In this document: piece after piece, positions 8,574 to 16,730 of the stretch
Numbering within the stretch: position 1 is the stretch's first letter
Layout: each line of letters opens with the position of its first letter
Source: Albidovulum sediminis
Lineage (GTDB): Bacteria > Pseudomonadota > Alphaproteobacteria > Rhodobacterales > Rhodobacteraceae
Length of the DNA: 64,000 nucleotides
Assembly: GCF_025380365.1 (NCBI RefSeq)
Contig: NZ_JAOCQF010000001.1
Coordinates: 62,001 to 126,000, forward strand
Reading direction: 5' to 3'
Notes under the pieces: model-generated
The model's database searches: none
The model's input: the letters and a program-made list of their open reading frames with translations, nothing else
Told to the model about the DNA's origin: nothing
Program-made: the position numbers and the translations under genes

Positions 8574-9956
8574 TCAGGCCGCCTGCGCCCCCTTGGCCGG
8601 GGTGGCCGCGGGCACCGCGCGCAGGAAGATGCCCTGCGGGTCGTAACGCTTCTGCATCGCGCGCAGTTTCTCCAGCGCCGCAGGGGCGTGGCAGGCGTTG
8701 CGCCGCTCGGGCCGCTCAAGATCCGCCTCGCCGACATAGTGGCCCAGCACGCTGGATGCCACGCCGTCGGTCGTCCGCCGTAGCCAGGCGAGGTTTTCGG
8801 CGTCGTCCTCCGGCTTTTCCCAGATCGTGTAGACACAGCCCCAGACCGGGCCGAACATCGAGAAGGCCGCGTCGGGCGGGGTCGGGCGGCTGGGCGACAG
8901 CACGGTGGCAAGCGCGAAGCTTTGCGCCGAAGGTGCTGCCGCGATGCCCTCTGCAAGACCCGCGACATAGTCCTCGGCCCCGTCCGCGGACCAGGCGGAG
9001 TCCACCGCGTAGCGATGCCCGACGGGGAAGAACTGTCCGATGATCTCGTAAAGAACGCCGATCGGGGTGGGCATTTCCGGCTGCACGTCGAACGCGCCTT
9101 CCGGGGCAAGCGCGGCGATCCGGCCATGGATGGCGCTGGCTTCGGCGGGGTCGTCGGCAAAGACGGTCGCGATGGCCAGAAGCACCTTGGCGCTGCCGTC
9201 GGAACCCGGCGCGCTCTGCATGGCGGCGGTGAACTCGACGAAGTTCGGCACCACATCCATGGCCGCCTTCATCCAGGCCACGACACCTTTCACCGCGGTC
9301 AGCGGGTAGACCCGCACGACGGTCGTGATGGCCCGCGGCAGCGGCTTGAGCCGAAGCCGGTAACCGACGACGACGCCGAAGAATTCCGGCCCCGCGCCGC
9401 GTGCCGCCCAGAAGATTTCGGCGTGCTCCGTTTCGCTGACGCGACGCAGGACCCCGTCGGCAAGCACCACGTCGATGCTTTCCACGTTGGAAAACCCATA
9501 GCCCCAGCTGCCGGAGTTCCAGCCGAAGCCCCCGCCAAGCAGATAGCCGCTCATCGGCACGCTGGCGCAGTGGCCGACGGGGAACGCAAGGCCCTGCGCC
9601 TCGAGCGCGCTGGCCAGATCGGCGTTGGTCGCGGCCGGCCCGACCTCGGCGATCCGCGCCGAGCGGTCGATCCAGATCCGGTTCAACGCGCCGAGGTCCA
9701 GAACGATCCCGTCCTGCTGGGCGATGCCGGAAAAGTTGTGGCCGCCGCCCCGGGGCGACACGCGCAGGCCCGCTTCGGCGGCGAAGCGGACGGTGGCGAT
9801 GACATCCGGGATGCAGGACGCCTTGACGATCAGTTGCGGTTGGGCGGACTGCTTGCGGCCGTTCCAGAGCAGGGCTTCGGTCGAAGCCTTGAAGGACGGA
9901 TCGAAGACGGGGATGACGGCGCCTTTGACGGCGGCCTTCAGTTTCTCGATATTCAT
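8574..9956 (-). CDS. FAD-linked oxidoreductase, berberine bridge enzyme type
   Basis: PCMH/VAO-superfamily flavoprotein of 460 residues. The FAD domain carries PRGGGHNFSG, where His73 is the usual 8-alpha-histidyl flavin attachment. VGHCASVPMSGYLLGGGFG has Cys130 placed for the second, 6-S-cysteinyl bond, so the flavin is probably bicovalent as in berberine bridge and glucooligosaccharide oxidases. The C-terminal BBE motif is present (RYDPQGIF). No signal peptide. Substrates in the family include sugars and alcohols; none can be assigned here. Start ATG follows AGGAG. It lies downstream of the GAF regulator gene on the same strand, and TGCTAA-type repeats occur upstream of its promoter. Confidence 0.85.
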   Translation of the reverse strand: MNIEKLKAAVKGAVIPVFDPSFKASTEALLWNGRKQSAQPQLIVKASCIPDVIATVRFAAEAGLRVSPRGGGHNFSGIAQQDGIVLDLGALNRIWIDRSARIAEVGPAATNADLASALEAQGLAFPVGHCASVPMSGYLLGGGFGWNSGSWGYGFSNVESIDVVLADGVLRRVSETEHAEIFWAARGAGPEFFGVVVGYRLRLKPLPRAITTVVRVYPLTAVKGVVAWMKAAMDVVPNFVEFTAAMQSAPGSDGSAKVLLAIATVFADDPAEASAIHGRIAALAPEGAFDVQPEMPTPIGVLYEIIGQFFPVGHRYAVDSAWSADGAEDYVAGLAEGIAAAPSAQSFALATVLSPSRPTPPDAAFSMFGPVWGCVYTIWEKPEDDAENLAWLRRTTDGVASSVLGHYVGEADLERPERRNACHAPAALEKLRAMQKRYDPQGIFLRAVPAATPAKGAQAA

Positions 9957-10083
9957 GGCGTGTCTCCTGACAGGGCCCGGCCGCAGTCGTCGGATCCCCG
10001 CGCGAAGGCGGGTCGATCCCGGACGGCGCGGGCGGCGGGCGTTTCGTATGAGGAGAACCTAGCCGGGCGCCGACCGGGGCGCC

Positions 10084-10124
10084 TGCTAAGTGTTTCTGCA
10101 AAGGATGCTAAGTTTATGCTAAAT
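10084..10124. repeat. array of four TGCTAA-like direct repeats, possible operator
   Basis: TGCTAAGT (10084), TGCAAAGG (10097), TGCTAAGT (10106) and TGCTAAAT (10117) lie in one orientation at 9-13 bp spacing. They begin about 130 bp upstream of the oxidoreductase start and run into the end of the GAF-regulator gene. The AT-rich composition stands out from the surroundings. Spacing near one helical turn fits a tandem activator site; the regulator is unknown. Confidence 0.4.
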
Positions 10125-11487
10125 CGGCCGACAGCGCGCCGTCGCCGGCGCATTCGAGGGTGATCGACCCGGCGATGCAGAGCCGCAACTGCCCGCGTCC
10201 GCACTTCTCCAGCCGGATCGGAGCATCGCGTTCCTCAAGCCGCTTGCGCAGCAGCACAAGCCGGGCGTCGAGGTTCTCGGCGTGCTGCGGCAGGCGCAGG
10301 GACGGGTCCAGACGCAGTTCGCGCGTGTTGAAGACGGTGCGCCCGGTTGCGACGTGTTCGCGCAGCAGGCGCCACAGGATGGCGCCCGCGACGCCCTTGA
10401 TCAGGTAATCGTGGCCGAGAAAGATGCTGTCGTCGCGCCCGAAGTGCCGAACCGCGAGGGGCTGCGCCGGGGCAGGGGCGGGCGGCGGTTCTTCAAGGGC
10501 TTCCGTCTCCGGCCCTTCCTGGGAGACGGACTGGATGCAGGTGCCGAGGACGTCGGCGATCACCGCCAATGCGTCCTCATCGTCGTGCCAGTAGCGCATC
10601 GCGACATCGCTTTCGACGAAGAGCACACCGAAGACGTTCGCGCCCGCGAGGATCGGGAGGGCGACCTGGCTCGAAGGGGCGTCTAGGCCCGGAAACGGAA
10701 TCTCGGTCGCGGCCTGCCATTCGATCCCGGTCCGGATGACCGCTTCGCGGATGGCGGCGCCGTAGCGATAGTCGGCGGTCAAGTGATTGATGCGGATCGG
10801 TGTCCGCTCGCGCGCGGCGACGCCGATGATGCCCTCGCCGATCATGATCTCCGATCCGGTGCCGGAACAGGGATAGCCGCGCGACGCCAGGGTGTAGAAA
10901 CGGTCGGCCTCCGGATCGAGCATCAGGATCATGCAATGCCCGATCGCGAACTGCTCGACGAGGCAATCCAGGGTGGCATCGAGCAGTTCGTTCAGATCGC
11001 CGCATCCCTTCAGCCGCGCGCAGGTCTTGCGCACGGCGCCGAGCAGGTCGCGCGGCCGCGACGGCTCCGCCAGGGTGACGCTGGGGACATGTTCGATCGC
11101 GCGCACGCGGAAAATGTCGGCGCCAAGCAGCCGGAAGACACCCTCCATGCCGCTGTGGGACGCAATGCCGGCCAGTTTCGCGCGCATGGACTCGAAGATC
11201 GCCCCGGAGCTTCGGGTTTCGAGAAACTCCAGCGAAAGCCGGTGCTGCGCGTTCGTGATCGGGTCGATCACCTCGACCGTCGCGCGGCGCGTCTCCAGCA
11301 TGTTCCGCCGGGTCTTGTTGAAGAACTGGTAGGACAGGGCCACATGCAGGTCATCGACATGGTGGACTTGCGATATCAGCGAGACGTTCGGCGTGCCCGC
11401 CACATCGCAAGTCGCGAGGGTGGCCGGCAGGATACCTTCAAGCGACCGTCGAATCCCGCCGATCGATACCGTCTCACGCTGGGTCAT
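10114..11487 (-). CDS. split-barrel flavin-binding / GAF / winged-helix-like regulator
   Basis: Three-part protein of 457 residues. Residues 1-135 resemble the pyridoxamine-5'-phosphate-oxidase split barrel (LPATLATCDVAGTPNVSLIS, then HVALSYQFFNKTRRNM). Residues 160-325 form a GAF domain (CMILMLDPEADRFYTLASRG, GEGIIGVAARERTPIRI, LPILAGANVFGVLFVE). After a Pro-rich linker, residues 365-445 look like a winged helix (ARLVLLRKRLEERDAPIRL, RGQLRLCI). Together these suggest a cytoplasmic regulator sensing a flavin, a redox cofactor or a small ligand. It overlaps the preceding split-barrel gene by 4 bp. The FAD oxidoreductase directly downstream is a plausible target. The DNA-binding assignment is my inference from pattern only. 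Confidence 0.65.
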   Translation of the reverse strand: MTQRETVSIGGIRRSLEGILPATLATCDVAGTPNVSLISQVHHVDDLHVALSYQFFNKTRRNMLETRRATVEVIDPITNAQHRLSLEFLETRSSGAIFESMRAKLAGIASHSGMEGVFRLLGADIFRVRAIEHVPSVTLAEPSRPRDLLGAVRKTCARLKGCGDLNELLDATLDCLVEQFAIGHCMILMLDPEADRFYTLASRGYPCSGTGSEIMIGEGIIGVAARERTPIRINHLTADYRYGAAIREAVIRTGIEWQAATEIPFPGLDAPSSQVALPILAGANVFGVLFVESDVAMRYWHDDEDALAVIADVLGTCIQSVSQEGPETEALEEPPPAPAPAQPLAVRHFGRDDSIFLGHDYLIKGVAGAILWRLLREHVATGRTVFNTRELRLDPSLRLPQHAENLDARLVLLRKRLEERDAPIRLEKCGRGQLRLCIAGSITLECAGDGALSADLA

Positions 11488-12038
11488 GTCGGCGTCAACG
11501 TGGTTCCGGCGCCCGGCCCGGGCGTCTGGACGAAGGCGTGCTCGGGCACGAACGCGATCACCGCCAGATCACCGTGCTCGCAGGACACATAGGCGTCGGA
11601 GAAGGCGCGGTCATAGCCGACAAGCACGAGTTGATCGCTGAGGCCAGCCCCCTGAACCAGTGCGGCGTCGCGGTCCGCGGGCTCGGGCTCGACAATCCTT
11701 GCCGAAGCCGACTTGAGCTGGATCGAGCGATGGTCCTCCGGGCGGCTGAAGGTCAAGGCAACCGGGTGCCCCCGGGACAATGCGCCCAGCAGGCGGGCAT
11801 AGGATTGCGCGATGATCGTGACCCGCACCATGCCCGAGGGGTCGACCCTGCATCCCTGGGCCTTGCCGGGAAGGGGGCTTCCGTCGTCATCGACGCTGGC
11901 AAGGATGATGCTGATGCCGCTTTGCATGAAAGCAGCCAGTTCGGCGGTCAGCGGATTGCGTGGCCCGTAATCCGGCCGGGCGTCACGCTGCCGGGCGACC
12001 TCGCCGATGGGTGATGCCGGATGGATGGCGCGGGGCAT
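11484..12038 (-). CDS. pyridoxamine-5'-phosphate-oxidase-like (split barrel) protein
   Basis: Single split-barrel flavin-binding domain, 184 residues. The segments GISIILASVDDDGSPLPGKAQG, VRVTIIAQSYARLLGAL and VALTFSRPEDHRSIQLKSASA (each only partly quoted as anchors) match the PNPOx-like family, which binds FMN, F420 or haem. No catalytic assignment is possible. The ATG at 12038 has only a weak upstream purine run and the frame stays open further upstream, so the start is uncertain. It is first gene of a coupled pair with the GAF regulator, which carries the same kind of domain. Confidence 0.7.
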   Translation of the reverse strand: MPRAIHPASPIGEVARQRDARPDYGPRNPLTAELAAFMQSGISIILASVDDDGSPLPGKAQGCRVDPSGMVRVTIIAQSYARLLGALSRGHPVALTFSRPEDHRSIQLKSASARIVEPEPADRDAALVQGAGLSDQLVLVGYDRAFSDAYVSCEHGDLAVIAFVPEHAFVQTPGPGAGTTLTPT

Positions 12039-12184
12039 TACTGGCCTCGGAACTGGACGGTGCGCACCATACAGGTCCTCGATCTGTCGATCAAACGGCT
12101 TGACGTAACGGAAGGAGATCACCCGCGCCCACACCGGGCAGCGGCGGGGCTGGCGAGGCCCGCGCGCCGCACCGCAAGCCGAAG

Positions 12185-15100
12185 TCAGGTCCGCAGCACC
12201 CGGTAGAGCGCGGGGATGACCAGAACCGTCAGCGCGGTCGAGGACGCAAGCCCGAACAGAAGCGAGATCGCCAGCCCCTGGAAGATCGGGTCGGTCAGGA
12301 TCACCGCCGCCCCGATCATGGCCGCCAGCGCGGTCAGGAGGATCGGCTTGAAGCGGATGGCGCCCGCCTCGATCAGCACCTCGGTCAGCGGCCGGTCTGG
12401 CGTGCGCGCATGGCGGATGAAATCGACAAGCAGGATCGAGTTGCGCACGATGATGCCCGCCAGCGCGATGAAGCCGATCATCGAGGTGGCCGAGAAGGGT
12501 GCGCCGAAGGCCCAGTGGCCCAGCAGGATGCCGATGAAGGTCAGGGGCACCGGCGTCAGGATCACCAGCGGCACCTTGAACGAGCCGAACTGCGCCACGA
12601 CAAGGATGTAGATGCCCAGGAGCGCCACGCCGAAGGCCGCGCCCATGTCGCGGAAGGTGACCCAGGTCACCTCCCACTCACCGTCCCACAGAAGGACCGG
12701 GGCGCTGTCGTCCTCGGGCTGGCCATGCAGCGCGATCTCCGGCTTCGTGAGGCCCGTCCAGTCCTGCGCCTCGAGCGCGTCGGAAACGGCGAGCATGCCG
12801 TAAAGCGGCGCCTCGAATTCGCCGGCCAGTTCGGCGGTCACCATCTCGGCGGGCCTGCCGTTGTGGCGGAAGATCGGGAACGAGGCGCGTTCCTCGGACT
12901 TGGTCACCACGTCGCCCAGTTCGACCACCCCGCGTGCGCCTGGCAGGACGTTGGCCGGGATCGGCGTGGTCAGGAAGCGTTCGTCCAGCACCCGGTCGCC
13001 CTTGGCGCGCTCCATCACGATGGGGATGGGTTGGCGGCCCTCGCCCCGGTGTGAATAGCCGACCGTCCGCCCGCCGTTCAGCATGGCGAGCGTGTCGAGC
13101 ACGTCGGACTCCTGCACCTGGAAGAACTCCGCCGCGTCGGTGGAGACGGTCAGCCGCAGGCGCCGCGCCGGATCGCCGAAGGAATTGTCCACATCGACGA
13201 CGAAGGGGACCGAGCGGAACGCCGCCTCCACCCTTTCGGCCACCGCGCGGCGCGTCTCTGGGTCGGGTCCGTAGATTTCAGCCAGCAGCGTGGCCAGGAC
13301 CGGCGGGCCGGGCGGCGGCTCCACCACCTTCAGGCTCGCGCCCACCGGCAGCTTCAGGTCGGCGAGTTTCGCCCGCAGTTCCAGCGCGATGTCGTGGCTG
13401 GTCCGCTCCCGCTCGCCCTTGGGCGAAAGGTTGACGGCGACCTCGCCCATTTCCGGCATGGCGCGCAGGTAGGTGTGGCGGACGAGGCCGTTGAAGTTGA
13501 AGGGCGCGGCGGTTCCGGCATGGGTCTGGGCCGAGATCACCTCGGGCAGGCTCAGCGCCACGGCGGCGGCGTCCTGCGCGACGCGGTCCGTCTCCTCGAC
13601 CGAGGTGCCTTCGGGCAGGTCGATCGTCACCGACAGTTCCGACTTGTTGTCGAAGGGCAGGAGCTTCACCGTCACATGCTTGGTGTAGAAGAGCGTGAGC
13701 GAGCCGAGCGTCAGGACCAGCACCAGCCCGAGGAAGCCCCAGCTGCGCGCCTTGGAGGCGAGGATCGGCCGCGCGACCGCCCCGTAGCCGCGCCCGAGCG
13801 CGCCACCCGGATGGCCGTGCGCGTCGCCGTGGCCATGGGCCGACATGTCGGCGCGCCCCGCGACCTTCAGCATCAGCCAGGGCGTGACCATGACTGCGAC
13901 GAAGAAGGAAAAGATCATCGCGGCCGAGGCGTTGGCGGGAATGGGGCTCATGTACGGCCCCATCAGGCCGGAGACGAAAAGCATGGGCAGAAGGGCCGCG
14001 ACTACCGTCAGCGTGGCAACGATGGTGGGGTTTCCGACCTCGGCCACCGCGTCGATGGCGGCCTGCCGCCGCGACCGCCCGTCGGCCATGGCCCAGTGCC
14101 GGGCGATGTTCTCGATCACCACGATTGCGTCGTCGACAAGGATGCCGATGGAGAAGATCAGCGCGAACAGCGACACCCGGTTCAGCGTGTAGCCCATGAT
14201 CCACGAAGCGAAGAGCGTGAGAAGGATCGTCACCGGAATGACGATGGCGACCACGAACGCCTCTTTCCGGCCGATCGTTGCCCAGACCAGCGCGATGATC
14301 GAGATGGTGGCAAGGCCGAGGTGGTAGAGCAGTTCGTTGGCCTTCTCGTTGGCGCTTTCGCCGTAGTCGCGGGTGATCTCGATCGCGACATCGTCGGGGA
14401 TGAGCCGGCCTTCGAGCGCCTGGGTCCGGTGCAGGATCTCCTCGGCCACCACCACGGCGTTGGCGCCCGCGCGCTTGGCGATGGCCAGGGTGACGGCCGG
14501 GACGCGCAGCGTGGCCTCGCCCTCGCGGGTGACGGAGGCGACGATGTGTTCCTCGGCGCCGGAGACGAAGCTCACCTCGGCCACGTCGCGGACATAGACC
14601 GGGCGGCCGTCGCGCGTGGTCAGGAGAAGGTTGCCGATCTCCTCGGGCGAGCGCAGCGTCTCGCCCACGGCAAGCTCGATCTGCTCGCCGCCGTCGCGCA
14701 GCCGCCCGGCGGGAAAGGCCGCGTTGGCGCCCTGCACCTTGCCGGCCAGCTGTTGCAGCGTCATGCCGTAAAGCGCCAGTTTCTCCGGGTCGGGGGCGAT
14801 GCGCAGCCGCTCGCTCGTCTCGCCGACGATGTAGGTCAGGCCCACGTCTTCGATCTTGGCGATCTCGGTCCTGAGTTCGCGCGCGATCCGGGTCAGGTCG
14901 TTCGCGGTCATCCGCCTCGCCGCCTCGGGCTTCGGCGTCAGCGTCAGCGACAGGATCGCCACGTCGTCGATGCCGCGCCCGACGATCAGGGGTTCGGGGA
15001 TGCCGACCGGGATGCGGTCCATGTTGGCGCGCAGCTTTTCATGCACGCGCAGGATCGCCGCGTCGGAGGAGGTGCCGACCAGGAACCGCGCCGTCACCAT

Positions 15101-15412
15101 CACCTGGTCGTCGCGGGTCTGGGAATAGACATGTTCGACCCCGTTGATCCCTTTGACAATGGTTTCAAGGGGTTCGGTGATCAACTTCACCGCGTCCTCG
15201 GCGCGCAGGCCGTCCGCGCGCAGGTGGATGTCCACCATCGGGACCGAGATCTGCGGCTCCTCCTCCCGCGGGAGGGAGACGAGCGCGACAAGGCCGAAGA
15301 CGAAGGCGGCGACAAGGAACAGGGGCGTCAGCGGCGAGGTGATGAAGGCACGCGTCAGCGCCCCGGCAAGGCCGGGTTTCAGGGGGCCCGGTTTCTGGGG
15401 CTCGGGGCTCAC
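12185..15412 (-). CDS. RND efflux pump inner-membrane permease
   Basis: AcrB/HAE1-type proton-driven transporter of 1075 residues, full length, with two six-helix halves and two large periplasmic loops. TM4 carries the proton-relay pair in GILVDDAIVVIENIARH. The N-terminus (LFLVAAFVFGLVALVSLPREEEPQI) and second-half motifs (LTPVPLTFIGILLGHWAFG) are typical. A His-rich loop (SAHGHGDAHGHP) near residues 522-535, between the halves, is unusual and could bind metal. It overlaps the adaptor gene by 4 bp. No outer-membrane channel gene is adjacent. The operon starts at a DUF2892 gene behind an SqrR-type operator, so sulfide or persulfide stress may induce it (inference). Confidence 0.92.
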   Translation of the reverse strand: MSPEPQKPGPLKPGLAGALTRAFITSPLTPLFLVAAFVFGLVALVSLPREEEPQISVPMVDIHLRADGLRAEDAVKLITEPLETIVKGINGVEHVYSQTRDDQVMVTARFLVGTSSDAAILRVHEKLRANMDRIPVGIPEPLIVGRGIDDVAILSLTLTPKPEAARRMTANDLTRIARELRTEIAKIEDVGLTYIVGETSERLRIAPDPEKLALYGMTLQQLAGKVQGANAAFPAGRLRDGGEQIELAVGETLRSPEEIGNLLLTTRDGRPVYVRDVAEVSFVSGAEEHIVASVTREGEATLRVPAVTLAIAKRAGANAVVVAEEILHRTQALEGRLIPDDVAIEITRDYGESANEKANELLYHLGLATISIIALVWATIGRKEAFVVAIVIPVTILLTLFASWIMGYTLNRVSLFALIFSIGILVDDAIVVIENIARHWAMADGRSRRQAAIDAVAEVGNPTIVATLTVVAALLPMLFVSGLMGPYMSPIPANASAAMIFSFFVAVMVTPWLMLKVAGRADMSAHGHGDAHGHPGGALGRGYGAVARPILASKARSWGFLGLVLVLTLGSLTLFYTKHVTVKLLPFDNKSELSVTIDLPEGTSVEETDRVAQDAAAVALSLPEVISAQTHAGTAAPFNFNGLVRHTYLRAMPEMGEVAVNLSPKGERERTSHDIALELRAKLADLKLPVGASLKVVEPPPGPPVLATLLAEIYGPDPETRRAVAERVEAAFRSVPFVVDVDNSFGDPARRLRLTVSTDAAEFFQVQESDVLDTLAMLNGGRTVGYSHRGEGRQPIPIVMERAKGDRVLDERFLTTPIPANVLPGARGVVELGDVVTKSEERASFPIFRHNGRPAEMVTAELAGEFEAPLYGMLAVSDALEAQDWTGLTKPEIALHGQPEDDSAPVLLWDGEWEVTWVTFRDMGAAFGVALLGIYILVVAQFGSFKVPLVILTPVPLTFIGILLGHWAFGAPFSATSMIGFIALAGIIVRNSILLVDFIRHARTPDRPLTEVLIEAGAIRFKPILLTALAAMIGAAVILTDPIFQGLAISLLFGLASSTALTVLVIPALYRVLRT

Positions 15413-16374
15413 GGCGCCACCACCCTGTCGCCGGGCACGAGTCCCGTCAGCACCTCGATCATCTCGGCGCCGTCAAGCGACACCGCCTCGCCCAGAACCA
15501 CGGCGCGTTCGCGGCCGTCCTCCAGCGTCACGAAGTCGATGCCGCCCCGCGTTGCCACGGCGCCTTCCGGCACCAGAAGCGCGGTCCGGCTGCCCACCGG
15601 CAGCGTGACCAGCAGGCGCAGCCCCACATAGGCGGTGGCCAGCCCCTCGACATCGACATCGGCGATGACGCGGCCGTTCTCGATCTGGGGATAGAGTTTC
15701 GCGATGCGGCCCCGCGCCTCGCCCGCGTCGGTGGCGATGCCAAGTTCCGCGCCCTCCTCCAGCGTGCCCGCATGGCGTTCGGGGATGGCGAGGCGGAGGA
15801 AGAAGCCGCCGCCGCCGATGGTTGCGACGGGTTCGCCCGGCAGGATCACCGCGCCCCGCGTCACCGGCACGGTGAGCACCCGGCCGGCGGCAGGCGCGAG
15901 CACCTGGCCCTCGGCGGCCTGCTGTTCCACGACCGCGCGCTGGGCGCGGGTGGCGGCGATCTGGCCACGCGCGACATCGACGGCGGTGCGCAACTGGTCA
16001 AGCCGCTGCACCGTGGCCACGCCACGCTCCACCAGTTCCTCGCCGCGCTTCAGTTCGGTTTCCGCGGTCGCCAGTTGCGCCTGGAGCGCCGCGATCTGCG
16101 CATCGAGTGCTGCGATCTGGAAGGCGATCTTGTCGTCATGCACGCGCGCAATCTCCTGCCCGGCCTCGACTGCATCGCCCTCCGACACGGAAAGCTCCGT
16201 CACCGTCCCGCCAATGCGGGCGCGGGCGGGCACGGTCTCCTTCGCCTCGACGCGGCCGTAGACGGGTTTCCACTCCGTCACCGGGCTTGGCTCGATGGTG
16301 ATCGTCTCGGCCAAGGCGGGAACGGCGAGAAGGGTGGAGGCTGACAGGGCCTGAGCAAAGAGGAACGCGCGCAA
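15409..16374 (-). CDS. RND periplasmic adaptor (membrane fusion protein)
   Basis: HlyD/AcrA-type adaptor, 321 residues. It has a cleavable signal peptide (MRAFLFAQAL..PALAE, about 22 residues) and no lipobox, so it is periplasmic rather than lipid-anchored. The order is biotinyl-lipoyl half (GGTVTELSVSEGDAVEAGQEIA), coiled-coil hairpin around residues 80-150 with heptad Ala/Leu/Glu repeats, second lipoyl half (GQVLAPAAGRVLTVPVTRG) and beta-barrel. The C-terminal membrane-proximal part is short. It lies 19 bp after the DUF2892 gene and overlaps the permease gene, forming a three-gene operon. Confidence 0.9.
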   Translation of the reverse strand: MRAFLFAQALSASTLLAVPALAETITIEPSPVTEWKPVYGRVEAKETVPARARIGGTVTELSVSEGDAVEAGQEIARVHDDKIAFQIAALDAQIAALQAQLATAETELKRGEELVERGVATVQRLDQLRTAVDVARGQIAATRAQRAVVEQQAAEGQVLAPAAGRVLTVPVTRGAVILPGEPVATIGGGGFFLRLAIPERHAGTLEEGAELGIATDAGEARGRIAKLYPQIENGRVIADVDVEGLATAYVGLRLLVTLPVGSRTALLVPEGAVATRGGIDFVTLEDGRERAVVLGEAVSLDGAEMIEVLTGLVPGDRVVAP

Positions 16375-16393
16375 GGTTCGGTCCTTTCCGGGG

Positions 16394-16594
16394 TCAGAAG
16401 GCGCAGCCGCGCTTGACGCCGAGTTTACGCAGAATTCCCGCGGCTGGACAGAAGCCGGTGAACGCCGATTGCAGCATGTTGGCGCCGACGAAGGCGGTCA
16501 GCCACATGAAATAGGGCGACACCCACAGGGTCAGGGCGAGTGAGAGAAGGATCATGCCGCCGGCAAAGGCGAACATCACGCGGTCGATGGTCAT
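16394..16594 (-). CDS. DUF2892 (YgaP-type) small membrane protein
   Basis: Membrane protein of 66 residues with two hydrophobic spans (FAFAGGMILLSLALTLWV and FMWLTAFVGANMLQSAF) and the family C-terminus TGFCPAAGILRKLGVKRGC. DUF2892 domains often occur with rhodanese or sulfur-handling proteins and in operons of BigR/SqrR persulfide sensors. Cys48 within GFC and Cys64 near the end could carry persulfide, which is speculative. It is the first gene of the pump operon, with GAAGCT-type weak ribosome site and a perfect SqrR-like palindrome 24 bp upstream of the start. Confidence 0.85.
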   Translation of the reverse strand: MTIDRVMFAFAGGMILLSLALTLWVSPYFMWLTAFVGANMLQSAFTGFCPAAGILRKLGVKRGCAF

Positions 16595-16617
16595 GGGAAG
16601 CTCCGATGGGATGAGTT

Positions 16618-16643
16618 AATACATTCGTAAATGTGAATGTATT
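16618..16643. promoter_or_regulatory. SqrR/BigR-type operator (ATTC-N8-GAAT)
   Basis: ATACATTC (16619-16626) and GAATGTAT (16635-16642) form a perfect inverted repeat around 8 bp, one more A/T pair extending it on each side. It contains exactly the ATTC-N8-GAAT core described for the persulfide-responsive repressor SqrR. It is positioned to block the promoter of the DUF2892-adaptor-RND operon, and the sqrR gene lies about 1.6 kb away. Confidence 0.8.
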
Positions 16644-16671
16644 GTGGGAATTGCAAGCCCTTTCGTCACGA

Positions 16672-16703
16672 CCCCGCCCGATCCTTGCCAAGATCCGGCG
16701 GGG
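16672..16703 (-). terminator. hairpin downstream of sqr
   Basis: CCCCGCCCGATC (16672-16683) pairs with GATCCGGCGGGG (16692-16703) with one mismatch and an 8-nt loop. It follows the sqr stop and precedes the pump operon promoter. No strong U-run follows, so it may be a weak or factor-assisted terminator. Confidence 0.5.
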
Positions 16704-16730
16704 CAGGGGGTGCCCAGGGCCATTCGGGGC

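Noticed and set aside
10084-10124. TGCTAA repeats as a CRISPR remnant
   Set aside because: Units are only 8 bp with 1-5 bp between them; there is no spacer structure or cas gene.
13394-15631. 745-codon plus-strand frame opposite the RND permease
   Set aside because: It is antisense to a well-supported family member, rich in Arg/Gly/His/Asp with no domain; a shadow caused by high GC at third positions.
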